The notes: generated from the letters alone by a model not told the origin. Positions 52,871-64,000 are shown, counted from the stretch's first letter. The stretch: DNA of 64,000 nucleotides from Steinernema hermaphroditum (GCA_030435675.1 CM059623.1:8458012-8522011), one strand, 5' to 3'. Translations and numbers: made by a program.

Positions 52871-54896
52871 TCAGGCGCCCACGGGACGGACCTTCTGTGG
52901 ACTGAAGGGGATCATGCGCCTGTAGGCGACGATCCACATGCCGAGGCAGAAGGTGAGGACGACGATCTCGATGAGCCAGTTTACCTGCGGGCCGAACTGC
53001 GTGAACGTGTGCCTGGAAGGGGCGGTCAGGGGTGTTCTCTCCCGACGGAGGACTTACGACACGAGGAGGGGCCCGAGGATACGGGAGGCGCAGCCGATGG
53101 CCTGGTTGATGCCCTGCATCTTGCCCTGTTTGCCCTTGCCAAGGACCTGCGAGTAGAGTGTCTGCACGGAGTTGTTCAGCGAGGGGATCGCCGTTCCGAA
53201 GATGAACACGTAGGCGAAGTAGTAGAGGTGGACGTTGACGGGCCTCAGGGAGTCGCACCAGGAGAACCTGTGAGTCGTCTCTGCTAGGGGTTAGGGCTAC
53301 GCTCAGAGGAGAGTTACCGTTGAGGGCACAGTAGGCGAGCGAGCCTCCTTCGAGGAAGGGCCACGACATGGTAAGGAGGTGAAAGACGAGCAGCATGACG
53401 ATCGCGATTACGGTAGCGTTGCGGTCGCTCAGACTAAGAGGTTGAGTTATGTGGACACCAGTTATAAATGTTACTATTTGATAATGTCGGTGCAGGTGTA
53501 GAGGAGGAAGATGGAGAAGACGAGGACGGCGACGACGGACTGCACGGAGGAGTTCCAGTGGAGCGCCTCCTTCTCGTCGAAACCGAACATGATCTGGGAG
53601 AAGGGGGCGCCAATGCTACAAGGAAAGCGGTGGAGCGTCCGGGGACTACCGTACCTTTCGATGTTGGCGGTGACGATCATCCGGATGACTCGAGTGAAGA
53701 TGCAGACGGCGACGGCCAGGAGGTCATAGCGCGCCTTGTGACGCGTGGCGAGATCCTCGGAGTCCGACGAGGCACTGGAGGCGTCGGAGACGTCATCGGA
53801 GGAGTGGCAGGCTGCCTCGGAGAGGTGGTCGTCGAAGAAGAGGAGGAGGAGGGCGACGCTGACGACGTTGACGCCGACGGCGAGCAGTGCAGGCGCCGTG
53901 TACATGCTGAGTCGGATGGGTCCCACGAGGACTCCCTGGTCGCCGATGTGAGTGAAGACCATCTGCACGGCTAAAGGAGGGGCCTAGACGCGAGCAAGGC
54001 GGAGAGGACGAACCGGGTCCGAAGGTAATGCCGAGGCCAGCGGCACCGCTCACCATGGTCATCGCCCGGGAGCGATCGCTCATCCTGGAGGCGGCGGCCA
54101 CGTAGGAGCAGCAGGTGGCTCGATTCCCGCTGCCGGCGCCGGAGAAGAAGCGGGAGAGGAGGAGGGCGTACTTCCTCGAAGGCTCCGGGAGAGCGTTGAG
54201 GGAGAGGAAGAGGAGGTTGGCGAAGAGGGACATCGCCAGGGAGGTGAGCAGCGGGGGATTAACGCGGTTGGCCCGGTTGCTCCAGCAGCCGAAGATCGGC
54301 GCCGACAGCGCTTCGCCCACACCGCTGAAGGCCATGATGTAGCCAATGAACGCGGGCGTTGCCGCTGGATCCAGCTGCAAGAGCGTTTCGAGTATTTCGA
54401 GGGGTACGGTAGGTCAGAGAGAGATTGTGGTGATCTGCCTTCAGCCTTATCTCAGTAGGGCTATGATTTTTGCGCTTCTTTGTAAAGCTCTTTATTGTTA
54501 GTGTCAGCGCACATTCTCGTATCTCGGTAGGGTGATTTAGGTGAATTTTTGCGCTTCAATGTCAGCGTCAGTTATCGGCCACATAGGATCAGAATTCGAT
54601 CCTTTCAGGCACCAAAACACCGACTAAGGGTCAAGGCCTATTTATCGAAGGGCTGTCCACGGACATAAGAGTTTGGAAAAGCAGCGAACCTGTTTCAAGT
54701 AGGGCCAGAGTGACCAGACGAAGAAGCAGAACTGGAGGGCGTCGATGAAGGAGAAGACGGAGATGACGTAGACGTTCCTCCAGTCGGTGGGCGCCTCCAA
54801 CTCCTCGTACCTCGTATCGGAGCCCTTGGAGGCGAGGTCGGCGCCGCCGGCCTTGATCGGATCCACAAACGTCCTGCTCAGTTTCTTGGCCATCAT
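52871..54896 (-). CDS. MFSD8/CLN7-like major facilitator, paralog B
   Basis: Seven exons (54690-54896, 54014-54374, 53655-53970, 53475-53615, 53318-53433, 53058-53280, 52871-53012) give 501 residues. The cytosolic N-terminus (KLSRTFVDPIKAGGADLASK) precedes WRNVYVISVFSFIDALQFCF, WSLWPYLKQLDPAATPA and FSGAGSGNRATCCSYVAAAS with MTMVSGAAGLGITFGP. A Ser/Asp-rich loop follows (SSDDVSDASSASSDSEDL), then MFGFDEKEALHWNS, LSDRNATVIAIVMLLVF, RFSWCDSLRPVNVHLYY, LGKGKQGKMQGINQAIGCAS and a tail SPQKVRPVGA. It keeps the family's Gly-rich helix 4 better than paralog A. CCTTCAGA precedes the ATG. An exon choice at 53280 (CTAGCAG) rather than 53267 keeps the frame. Confidence 0.85.
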
Positions 54897-56410
54897 TCTG
54901 AAGGAACTGCGTGGTGGCGCCTTTTAAGGAAGCACGAGAATAGCGGAAGCAAACAAGAATCGCTGGAGGGCAACTCTGCAGGCGAACGGAAAACAAACAA
55001 AAGTCGCGCGCCGCTTTTATCCCCGAATCGATGTTATCGCAAAGTTTGTTTTCGATCGAACGGAGGAGAATAAGGAGATCGTGGAGGACGCGCCCTCGGA
55101 GCGCCGGCGGACCTTCCTGGAAGGGGGGCATGGAATGGCCAGCCCTCTCGCGGCTTCTAGGAGACCCAAAGAGGTCGAAGAGACGACAGGAGACGAACGC
55201 CCGAAAGGGCCAACAATCTTAGGAATGCACCAGGAACCGTTCCTCGCGATTCCGACGAAGATCGACGCGGGCGCTCTTACAGTACCACATCAGTGCCGCT
55301 GGCATGGATCGGATCCAGTCGAGGACGACGATCCCGTCTGGAGAAGTCCGCCTCGGCGCCCCCTTTTAGGAGAGTCGCGCCGGAGATAGGGATCTAAACT
55401 TGGTTGGAACTTTCCATCCTCTAAAATTCGTCATTTTGCACGCGAGGACAACAGTACACCAGGTTTCGGTGACCAGAGTTCCCCAATAAAGCTAACAATC
55501 TATGTGTGTCTTCTGGATCGAGTGGTGGTTTGGTGAACATTTGAGTGTCGAGCCGTCACGGATGTGTCCATACCTAAACGGTTTCTGGAAATGAACCAAA
55601 GAACCAGTTTCCAAACTGATCGTTTGAGATCAAAGTGACGTGATGGAGGACGATCAAGGACAGAGTCTTCAAGTTGTCAACGAGAAGGTGTTTGTATCAA
55701 AGTTTGTATCAAAAGAGTACAGTACATAGAGCCATTGTGTACTCCCCGCAGGTCCACTGAACGACGGACCTACCGTATTCGGTCACCACTGAGCAGACAT
55801 TTGATCAACATCTTTTGCTGAGCTCATCCCCATTACCACCCGATATAATTAGCCTTTCTACGGCACACACAAGGTCGTCCGAAGCGGCAAAGTGCACTTT
55901 CCACAACAACTGATAGGATCGCGAACCTTCAGAAATTCGACGCTCACACAGAGCCGCGCATATATATTCAGCTATAGTCTCAGTGCATTATCGTAACCCC
56001 CCCTCCGAATCTACATAACGTACGATCAGCCGTCCTGGCCAGGACACTACTGGACTTGTACACTGGAAACCACCCGTGAACGAAGGAAACGCGAAAAGGA
56101 ACGACAGAGTGGAATGTTCCCAGTGAGTGACCACGACACGTCCGTTCAACTTATCAAATGACCACCGAGGCCGAGATGTCGCCTATTTGTGTCGCCTAGC
56201 GCTGTATTCTCTCACGTGACGAGCCGATGGTCAGCTGATCGTCCACTTCGCACGCAAGTATCCTCTCTCTTCGTCATCACTTCTTCCAACTTGCCGAATC
56301 TGGGAAGACTGACGGGCTGTGGAAGGCTATGGAAGGTGTACTTGCGTTGAGTCCACAAAATGTTCGTTGAGGATGTGCATGCGAAGTGTAAGCGCGGCAA
56401 AGCCAAATAT
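54897..56410. other. Gene-poor region
   Basis: No gene recognised over 1.5 kb. It contains one AATAAAG near 55488 on the plus strand, without an associated frame. Confidence 0.4.
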
Positions 56411-56413
56411 TCG

Positions 56414-57310
56414 ATTGGAGCATTGAAAATGGGACACTTAATAAACATTCATTTTTTCTCTTTATGTCGGTAAAGCTGATTTATGCGTTGTTGTAAACAG
56501 TGAACTCTCACCCCACACTATAATTGGCGACTTATACATTTCGTTCCTCTTGATGTTAGAGGTCTATTCATTTTTGATGGTCATTTTTTGGCACCTCGAG
56601 ATGACAAAATGCGAAGTGATGTACGGGCTTCCTATGGTATTAATTGCGTGATGGACGGTGCCCGCTTTTAACCACGTGCATCCTTGGATCTAACCTACCG
56701 AATGCACCTGTCTATGTGGTCGTCATGTATCACAACATGAGCTAATCAAAAAAAGATCGTCTTTTCGGATCATCGGATTTGACCATGTTCTGTTAACTCC
56801 AACGTTTCCAATTGATTAACTACCGTAACAGAGAATGGGGATATAGAGCAGGTAGCCCTCACTCACAGCTACCATGTACGCTTAGTGACTCCATGAGTTT
56901 ACTTCTACTTCAAGGAAATAGAGGCCAAATGTTAAAAAAAAGCAGAATTCAGGAATGGTGCCTGAAACCTGATATTTTCAAGTTGACCCCCAGAATGACT
57001 CTCCATTTTGAGCTGAGAGATTCCTTTTTTACTATTTATCTAGAACTCTCAGAGCTCTATCTAATCGTTATATGTGTTCGTCCACAAAGGGTGACACCAG
57101 AAGAATTCACTCCAACAAAGAGGTCGAAAATTGGACCACAACATTTTTGACTTGAAACCCCATGTATTCTATGAACGAGGGATCCGCCTTTCGCCCGAGA
57201 AGTGGTCTGTAGTTGTCCAGTCAAATGGTGAATACCTTGAAGTGAAATGGTTGAAAAATACATATAAACAATCAGTGCAAAAGTGTCCCATTTTCACTGC
57301 TCCAACCCAA
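56414..57310. repeat. MITE-like repeat B, copy 2
   Basis: The left end TTGGAGCATTGAAAATGGGA recurs inverted at the right (GGAGCAGTGAAAATGGGACA when read backwards from 57310). The right half (from about 56850) aligns with 4340-4788. No coding capacity. It is longer than copy 1, which lacks the left half. Confidence 0.5.
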
Positions 57311-57572
57311 TAGATTCAATCAGAATCTATCAAAAGATAGTGAAAATTGAACAAACGTCCTCATTTCGATCGGAAAGTTATAAAGGTCTCTCCTGGCTTG
57401 GCACAACCCGAACCCAATAACCCTGCGCACAACACGCGTTGGCGCAGAGATGCTGGTCCCGTACCGATTTCATTGGACGCATTTGTGAGCGTGACGATTA
57501 TTGAACTGCATGGTTTCTTGTGGCTGTGAGGTCTTTTCTGTTGGCACTATTGTAATCAGTCAATAATCGTCA

Positions 57573-58209
57573 TTCGTCAAAAGTCTCTAGCAAAAACGTA
57601 GAGGGCTCCCACCACGAAAATTTTGCGCGCGCATTTCACGCGCCAAAAAATTTACAATGGGATATGGTCAAAATCATAGTAATTCGCTGTTTTCTCGTTT
57701 CTGACGCGATTTCGTCAAATTTCGTGAACGGACGGTTGTTGGTCAGACTCTGCCGCGTCGAATGAGCCCTGGCTCGACTGCCAGCATGCTTTCCTCGCAG
57801 AGTTATTAGGAATCAATGGTGGACAATGGCGTTTGAATCGTGTGACGTGGATTTTTAAGAACATAATGGATTAGCTGCCCATCAAGACGTTGTATATGGG
57901 TCCTGCTGTGATCTAGAACGCCTCCAACATATGAATCTCCAGCTAACTGTTCAACTCTCAAATGCAAACTAATGATTTGCTAATAACTCAGCGAGGAAAG
58001 CATGCTGGCAGTCGAGCCAGGGCTCATTCGACGCGGCAGAGTCTGATCAACAACCGTCCGTTCACGAAATTTGACGAAATCGCGTCAGAAACGACAAAAC
58101 AGCGAATTACTATGATTTTGACCATATCCCATTGTAAATTTTTGGCGCGTGAAATGCGCGCGCAAAATTTTCGTGGTGGGAGCTTTGCTAGAGACTTTTG
58201 ACGAATACG
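57573..58209. mobile_element. Foldback element (repeat C family)
   Basis: Arms of about 200-300 bp face each other: TTCGTCAAAAGTCTCTAGC at the left, and its reverse complement closes the right end at 58205. Inside, CCACCACGAAAATTTTGCGC, GCCCTGGCTCGACTGCCAGC and ATGCTTTCCTCGC occur on both arms around a unique centre (about 57925-57985). The left arm is longer, so the right arm is partly deleted. No clean target duplication was found. One arm also occurs inside the hAT-like element. Confidence 0.75.
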
Positions 58210-58452
58210 ATAACCACAGACAGAAATGACTTGTTGCAGACAACGATGAGTCCTCTCTGCGGCTAGACGTCTCGAGGAGTGCTTAAAAGAGACAGCTCGC
58301 GATCGGACTCCCGCAATTCATTTGTCACTCGGTGGTGCATCTGAGATCGGGCCAGGTCGCAGCGCGAGCGTCATCTGCGTAAGTGCTTCTTTTCGCTTCT
58401 GAAGAGTTCCGTCTTTTCCTTTTCAGTCCTGTCAGACGTCCGAAACGCTATC

Positions 58453-60218
58453 ATGAAGAAGATAAAGCGGCCGAGCAAACACGAGAAGGAGTGTGCGGCA
58501 TCGAAGACGGGCGACACAGTACGACAGAAGGCGAAAACGAAGCGTGCAAACGCCGAAGAGAAGGATAAGAGGGTGAAGTCCGATGAGGGAAAAGTGAAAC
58601 GCTCCACTGGCGGCACCCGACGCACGAGGGCAAATAGACGCACTTTGGAGGAAGGCGAGGCCGCGGCGGCACTCCCAGAGAACGACGATGTGAACCGTGA
58701 GGCGAAGGAACCGAAGGTGATGTCAGATCGCATTTACAATAAGGAGAAAAAGGAAAAGAAACCAAAGAAGGAACCCAATCAGCCGCCCTCCACAACCACA
58801 GATACCACCAACGATGTCGATGCGTAGGCCTATAACCTTTGTTAATACTTCTGATCTGTAGTATTTAGTGCGCCACGGTCACAGTTTCTCATGTTGAAAC
58901 GGGATCACTCGGAGTACGCAAATGTGCGGCCGATGGTAGTGGAGTCAGATTCGATTCCGCAGTCGCAGTTTGTAATGGGCAAGAAGGAGCCATCGGACCG
59001 GAAGTCACGGTCAAAGTCGCGCAAGAAGCGGACTTACATCGAGGAGGACCGTGTTGAGGATGACCATGAGGTGAAAGCGGAACCAAAGGACGACCTGCCG
59101 ATGGAGATGAAGACGGACACTGAAGCGACACAGAAGGAGAAGAATAACGCCACTGAGAACCGCTCGAAGTGGGTACTCGCTGTCGCACGACGGAAACTCC
59201 GGCCGCTGGTGAAGGAGTTTGCCGAGAATCGAAAGTTTTTGCCGAAGGACCTCTCCACCGACTGCTTCCACAAGAATACAACGAAGAACCGTTATGCTGA
59301 CGTTTACTGCACGGATCATTCGCGCGTCGTTCTCAGGAACCGTGAAGAGGACTACATCCATGCGAACTGGGTCGTCATCCCAAACTCTTCCCAGAAGTAC
59401 ATCTGCACCCAAGGACCCCTTGAGGAGACGCTCGAAGACTTCTGGCATATGGTCATACAGGTGTCCCCATATTTCTAATCGTCCTAGTTTGAGAGTTAAA
59501 TTTAGGAGCGAGTTCAGATAATCGTCATGCTGTGTGCGGTTGTTGAAGGCGGATCCGAGAAGTGCGCACAGTATTGGCCTCTTTGTCCCGGTGAGCTAGT
59601 TCGCTGTGGAAATATCTCGATTCGAAACGAGAAAGTCATGCCCGTTGCCAGCATTGAATGTGTGCGCTGCACGACGCTGGAAGTTAAGACAAAGTGAGTT
59701 GTTCGGGGTTTCTTCATTTGCAATGGCAATTCAGGAACGAACGACTGATTGTGACCCACTACCAATGGGCAGATTGGCCGGACCATCTTGCTCCAAATGA
59801 TCCGAAGACTGCCGTTGATCTACTAAAGTTGTGCAAGCAAACCGCTGGTAGCCGGCCCATTATTGTTCACTGCTCTGCTGGAATTGGACGCACTGGAACC
59901 TTTTGCGGAATTGATTTTGCTTCGGAACGAATAAAAGCGAATTCACATATCTCGATGATTGATGTAAGTGCTTTTCTGATCCCTCAACCTCAAATCCATG
60001 ATTAGGTCATGAAGGAGATGCGACAACAGCGCGTGCACTGCATCCAGACCACGCTACAATATCTCTACCTTCATTCGTGCGTCTTCGAATATTTCATCAA
60101 ATGCGGATATGTGAAGCCGGACTCTGCATTAAAAGCTTTTACGAGGGACTATGAGAAATACCTGAATACGGTCAAGTCGAGGCTCCCCAAGGAGAAGGAG
60201 AAGGACGACGGTCGCTGA
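58453..60218 (+). CDS. Nematode receptor-less protein tyrosine phosphatase
   Basis: Exons 58453-58823, 58869-59460, 59506-59693, 59735-59963 and 60006-60218 give 530 residues. The first 190 residues are Lys/Arg/Glu-rich and probably disordered (KKIKRPSKHEKECAASKTG, KKEKKPKKEPNQPP, SRSKSRKKRTYIEEDR). The PTP domain has KNRYADVYC, DYIHANWVVIP, YICTQGPLEETLEDFW, the WPD loop WADWPDHLAP, the P-loop VHCSAGIGRTGTF with the catalytic Cys and Arg, and a QRVHCIQTTLQYLYLH block where the Q-loop Gln sits. All catalytic residues are present, so it should be active. Short cytosolic PTPs with basic N-tails are abundant in nematodes and often sperm-expressed. AATAAA follows the stop by about 25 bp. Confidence 0.9.
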
Positions 60219-60446
60219 GATGCAGATGTTGACATTGCAGAAATAAACCATTTTTTGATACGTTTTGTATTTTCTTTGATTGTAGTTGTGTTGCAATTGT
60301 ATGTTCCTGTTTTTGTGCCTTGATGGCGGAATTACGGACGTTATGACTCACGCTCTGTGGGGTACCACATCCATGGCATGACATATTTCGGTCTTGTGAC
60401 GATTGGCGCAACGTGCAGACGTACGGTGGATTCACTGTTTCTGTTA

Positions 60447-61423
60447 TTGTCCGATCAACGGCGAATGTCACCGCCGCAGTTCGTTGCAGGACCGCAATCA
60501 GGGACACAATCGAGTCCGTTATAAGGGGATTGCCGGGTTTCTGACTGAATAAGTGGATTATTTCGAAGACAGAGCCATTTTTCAAAATTCCGCTTTGATA
60601 GGAGTGTTCGCCGATCGCCGAAGAAGCGTATGCATCGGTTTACGGCGCATTTTCTACTTTCCTCGCAAAGTTATAACGGTTTTGAGGCGCGCACGTTCGT
60701 GTTCGCTGATTGTTTCCATCAGTTCGATGGATTTATCCTGCGGTTTCTTGCTTTATTTATTGTTTTCTACTAATTCTGTTATTCGCAGAACTCCAAACGA
60801 CTTGATATGGTAAAATTATCAAAGTCGAAGTGTGTAAAAGCAAGGCTGTTGGCTTTCGCTCGACAGTCATACAGTAGGAAGCGGGCGACCGAAAAGGAGG
60901 AATCAAGAAGACACGCTCAGTGTGAAACTGAGGAGCTGAGGAACGCCTTGACAGATGCAAACCAGCAACTGATGTTAGCGCATCAGGAAATATCATTGCT
61001 AAGGAAAAACAATGATGCGCAAATTGTACGAATCTGCGAACTAGAGAAGGTAGCTCTTAATCTAAACCTGTTGAACAGAGCTTCTACGGGCTCATGTCGA
61101 GTTGCTTCCAGGCAATCATGCTCGAAACTACTTAAAGCATGTCTCGAAAGTAGAAAATGAATTTAAGCTTTTGATATGCGCGCCTCAAAACCGTTATAAC
61201 TTTGTGAGGAAAGTAGAAAATGCGCCGCAAACCGATGCGTACGCTTCTTCGGCGATTGGCGAACACTTCTATCAAAGCGGAATTTTGAAAAACGGTTTTG
61301 TCTTCGAAATAATCCACTTATTCAGTCAGAAACCCGGAAATCCCCTTATAACGGGCTCAATCGTGTCCCTGATTGCGGTCCTGCAACGAACTGCGGCGGT
61401 GACATTCGCCGTTGATCGGACAA
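60447..61423. mobile_element. TA-flanked foldback element with internal ORF
   Basis: Arms of about 250 bp (60447-60695 and 61176-61423) are roughly 95 percent identical reverse complements, starting TTGTCCGATCAACGGCG. TA dinucleotides sit immediately outside both ends (60445-60446 and 61424-61425), the insertion signature of Tc1/mariner-type elements. The unique core contains a 118-codon ORF that is not transposase-like. Short arms of this length are typical of MITEs. Confidence 0.75.
60807..61160 (+). CDS. Coiled-coil ORF inside the foldback element
   Basis: 118 codons open from ATG, with a candidate acceptor ATTCGCAG upstream at 60782-60789. The protein is basic then heptad-rich: KARLLAFARQSYSRKRATEK, EELRNALTDANQQLMLAHQE, ISLLRKNNDAQIVRICELEK, followed by a Ser/Cys tail. 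The pattern resembles a leucine-zipper or shugoshin-like coil, but no diagnostic motif is present. It could be a host exon captured by the element, a host gene flanked by inverted copies, or chance. Confidence 0.35.
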   Translation: MVKLSKSKCVKARLLAFARQSYSRKRATEKEESRRHAQCETEELRNALTDANQQLMLAHQEISLLRKNNDAQIVRICELEKVALNLNLLNRASTGSCRVASRQSCSKLLKACLESRK

Positions 61424-61622
61424 TATGCTGTTTCATGTTTTCGCGGAACGAAGAACGAGGAATATTTAATATAAATATGCGAAAGGATGCTGTTCCTACT
61501 GGTACATTTCGAATCTTTTTGTTTTGTTGGATTCTACCGTTTTATCGTTGTTTTATTTCTTTTGTGTTGTTCTGGGCGCATTGTATTCTTTCTCATTCCT
61601 AAGAGCCACTCATTTCAGATTT

Positions 61623-62436
61623 ATGATGCAGATGCAGAACGATGTGACTGTTCCTCAGTGCCAGTGGTACATCATGCGCTCTTTTGGGATTATTTCTGGA
61701 CCATTCTCATCCGCAGAAATGTTACACCTGCAGTACAATAATCAACTCGATGGGTGCCTCATCAGAGCCGTGTACGACACCGAGTTTTCATCTCTGCGGG
61801 ATTACTGCATTGCTGCCGGATGCGTAAGTTGCTTAGCCCCTTTTGTGGGTAATTTCCTTTTCCGCTCTAGACGCCGTTCATTCTGGGTGCGTCAGCGCTG
61901 GTCGAAGCGATTAACCGCAAGAACGGAGTGCCCACTGCTACTTCAGTGCCTTCTTGGGGTGGAATGGTTAGCTGTCAGACCGCCGTGCCCATTCAGAATC
62001 CGCAGATTGCGGCGAACGTGATGTATGCGGGCCAGGCAACTTCGATGATGCCCTACGGCTGCATGACTCCGTCGTCCATGACTTTTATTTCCGGTGGTGA
62101 GGCGGAAACAGAATCGTCGTATGGTCCTTGTGACGTGAATCATAGCAAGAAGGTACGACAGCTTTTTCTTTCGGTAAATGATCTATCTACTTGCAGCCTG
62201 TAACGAAGGAAACAAAAGAATGTGGCACCAACACTGAGTTTGAGTACATCGAAGAGCCCAAGGAGAAGAAGGTGACGGCTGATGCAGACATCCAGACTTT
62301 TCCTATCAAGGTGATAAGCCGTTTCCTACTTCTCTACATGATTTATGTCTAGGTTTCGAGTGGAAGCGCTACCAGAGCTTTGTCCGATCTTCTCGGGTTC
62401 ACCGTTGTTGTTGTTAGTCCTGGTTGTGAGAAGTAA
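61623..62436 (+). CDS. GYF-like domain protein
   Basis: Exons 61623-61823, 61871-62152, 62197-62310 and 62353-62436 give 226 residues. The N-terminal 65 residues fit a GYF fold: CQWYIMRSFGIISGPFSSAE, MLHLQYNNQLDGCLIRAVYD and SSLRDYCIAAGCTPFIL. The core W-Y...G-P-F-S-S...M spacing matches, although the family's third aromatic (GYF tripeptide) is replaced by RAVYD. The rest is low complexity with Met/Ser/Pro, then NTEFEYIEEPKEKK, DADIQTFPIK and a hydrophobic GFTVVVVSPG near the C-terminus. GYF domains bind proline-rich peptides, often in mRNA regulation. CATTTCAG lies 7 bp before the first ATG. Confidence 0.65.
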
Positions 62437-62628
62437 GCGTGGTGTTGTTTGATCGCCTTTTTGTTCCTCAAGTTATTATTGTTCGTCACGCGAGAATTGG
62501 TACTTGGTACAAACTTTTATTTCGATAAACATCCATCATTAATAGCCGTTTACTTTTTTAGTGCAAGCGCATAGGAGTACAGTGTTATCACATTTACCAA
62601 ATGCGATCTGGCCTCTAGAAACTTCTCG

Positions 62629-63098
62629 TTAGTTGATGCAGTCGCGGGTTTCACCCGGGAACTTTCCAGCCAGCTGGATGACTCCGGCGTCGTAGATCTT
62701 GCTAGGGATCTTGCCGCTCGTGATGTACTTGTCGGGGATCATGATGCTGATTTTGCGCTGGCAAGGCTGAATCAGGGATCGTTTAAGCGTCAGGAGTGAC
62801 GGGCGGTTACCGTAACCCCGTCATTGCAGTCGTGGTAGACATTGAGTTTCGGGTCGATGGGGGTGAACTCGGAGGTGTAGCCCTTCAGCTCGAATCTCCC
62901 GGCAGCGTCGGTTTTCCCGGCGGCCATCAGGTCGTCGGCGTCGACCCCGCGGTCGTCGTCGTAGAGCTTCACCTTCACGTAAGCGGCAGGCCGATCGTTG
63001 CACATGAGGGTACCTCGTGCACCGGAGCTCTGGGTGCGGCCGATTCCTATCGCGGAGACGGCGACAACCAACGCGGAGAGCAAAAGTAGTTTGTTCAT
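62629..63098 (-). CDS. Transthyretin-like (TTR) secreted protein 3
   Basis: Two exons, 62811-63098 and 62629-62766, give 141 residues with the same intron position as the genes at 36.6-38.0 kb. The start at MNKLLLLSALVVAVSAIG follows GCCGTTTCAGGGAA, so I preferred it to an in-frame ATG six codons upstream. Motifs are GRTQSSGARGTLMCNDRP, KLYDDDRGVDADDLMAAGKT, YTSEFTPIDPKLNVYHDC, then PCQRKISIMIPDKYITSGK and an ending PGETRDCIN. Its exon 2 resembles the orphan exon at 38055 (AGVIQLAGKFPGE / AGTIQLAGKFPGE) more than exon 2 of TTR1 or TTR2. Confidence 0.92.
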
Positions 63099-63362
63099 TT
63101 CCCTGAAACGGCGCATCAGAGGAGAGCGAAGAGAAGGGACTCGAGATCGTTCTCTGGATCGAAGTGTTTATTCTCTCGTGGCACATAGAAAAGCAACAGC
63201 TGTGCCGTTGTTTGCCTCTCCTTTAGGCTGGGCGCCGCCCGCGGGCCAAAGTGTAACTCCTTAGCGTTTTAAACAAGGGTCGTCGGTTCGCACTACGGTA
63301 CCCAAAGTGCGAAACGTGGCGGCCCACAAGGTCCGGTCTCCTTGTGGATCACGAGGAGCTCG

Positions 63363-64000
63363 TCACGGGAGGGAAACTATGGTACTGGTGGACTCCTTCG
63401 GGAGCATCTTCGGCTTCTGTGCGCTCGCGGGTGTGATGTGGACCTTGCCCGAGGGGTGGCAGCAGGGCATGAGGGCGCGGACGCGGAGGAAGGGGATGCC
63501 GAAGATGTGGAAGAGGATCTTCCGGTAGCTGCGACTGCAGAAGGCGAAGAAGAAGAGGTTCAGCTGGATGAAGAGCACCTGGCAGAGGTTCATGACGAGC
63601 GAGAGGACGGCGAACCACGGCACGACGTTGATCTAGGAGAGACTAGAGGCACGGAAGGTGGCCAAACCCACCTCGTCGGCGTAGAAGTAGTCGACGAGTG
63701 AGTAGGGCCAATTGAACAGGACGAAAGAGATGGCCAGAAAGCTGCAGATCTTGGCAATGGTACGGTGATTTGTTCGCCACGTGCTGCGGGCCCGCTCCGA
63801 CATGCGGAGCTCGTTGGCGTGGGCGCGGCTGAGCTCCTTGAGGCGGAGGACGTTACAGATGGAGAGGAGCACCATGACTACGCCGCACACGAAGTACTGG
63901 AAGACGACGGAAGCGGTGCGGAAGAGGACGTAGGCCCAGTTGGCCGTGATCTGAATGGGCGCGTGACCAGACCGCCTATAGGGACTCACGCACATACTCG
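63363..64000 (-). CDS. Partial seven-transmembrane receptor (C-terminal half)
   Basis: Exons 63363-63632 and 63672-63950 are secure; a donor at 63989 (TGC|GTGAGT) suggests a further exon running off the right edge. Helices are VFQYFVCGVVMVLLSICNVL (TM5), IAKICSFLAISFVLFNWPYS (TM6) and VLSLVMNLCQVLFIQLNLFF (TM7). A basic loop, LKELSRAHANELRMSERARS, lies between TM5 and TM6. After TM7 comes FAFCSRSYRKILFHIFG, like the helix-8 region of rhodopsin-class receptors (the NPxxY motif is not literal). The layout matches nematode peptide-type GPCRs. Ligand unknown. Confidence 0.7.

Overview
This window is nuclear DNA of a nematode. The evidence is three two-exon transthyretin-like (TTR) genes plus a spare TTR terminal exon, a secreted Cu/Zn superoxide dismutase with the two-ended layout known from C. 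elegans sod-4, a SoxD HMG-box gene of the egl-13 type, introns mostly 37-50 nt long with TTTCAG acceptors, and several genes whose ATG sits a few bases after an orphan TTTCAG, as expected for spliced-leader trans-splicing. Base composition is near balanced and genes are tightly packed on both strands. I cannot name the species. Gene models were built by eye. For nearly all of them the exon lengths sum to a multiple of three with matching phases, which supports the junctions but is not transcript evidence.

Layout. 1-3.2 kb: end of a Cys-rich ectodomain gene, a multi-pass membrane gene and its broken tandem copy. 3.9-5.2 kb: two SINE-like repeats and a MITE-like repeat. 5.4-15 kb: slingshot phosphatase, ATP synthase subunit c, a glycolipid transfer protein (GLTP), the SOD, a secreted novel protein and V-ATPase subunit c''. 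15.3-16.8 kb: a non-autonomous hAT-like element with an 8-bp target duplication, holding a 0.7-kb palindrome. 18.2-25.8 kb: an S28 serine carboxypeptidase, two SRA1-domain genes and a small basic protein. 25.9-34.3 kb (minus strand): an SLC2-like transporter, an NAA80-like acetyltransferase, a SoxD gene that may carry a BED finger, and a decayed transporter copy. 35.6-39.5 kb: a coiled-coil membrane protein, two TTR genes, a spare TTR exon and a second GLTP. 40.5-45.7 kb: two secreted EF-hand proteins. 45.7-49 kb is gene-poor. 49-54.9 kb: two MFSD8-like transporters flanking an SH2 protein. 54.9-58.4 kb is repeat-rich. 58.4-64 kb: a tyrosine phosphatase, a TA-flanked foldback element with an internal ORF, a GYF-like gene, a TTR gene and the end of a 7TM receptor.

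Common threads are local duplication (GLTP, SRA1, MFSD8, TTR, SLC2-like, EF-hand and membrane-gene pairs, some copies dead) and lysosome or secretory functions. The most notable items are the alternative membrane-anchor exon of the SOD, the composite hAT-like palindromic element, the foldback element enclosing a coiled-coil ORF, and the possible BED-SoxD gene.
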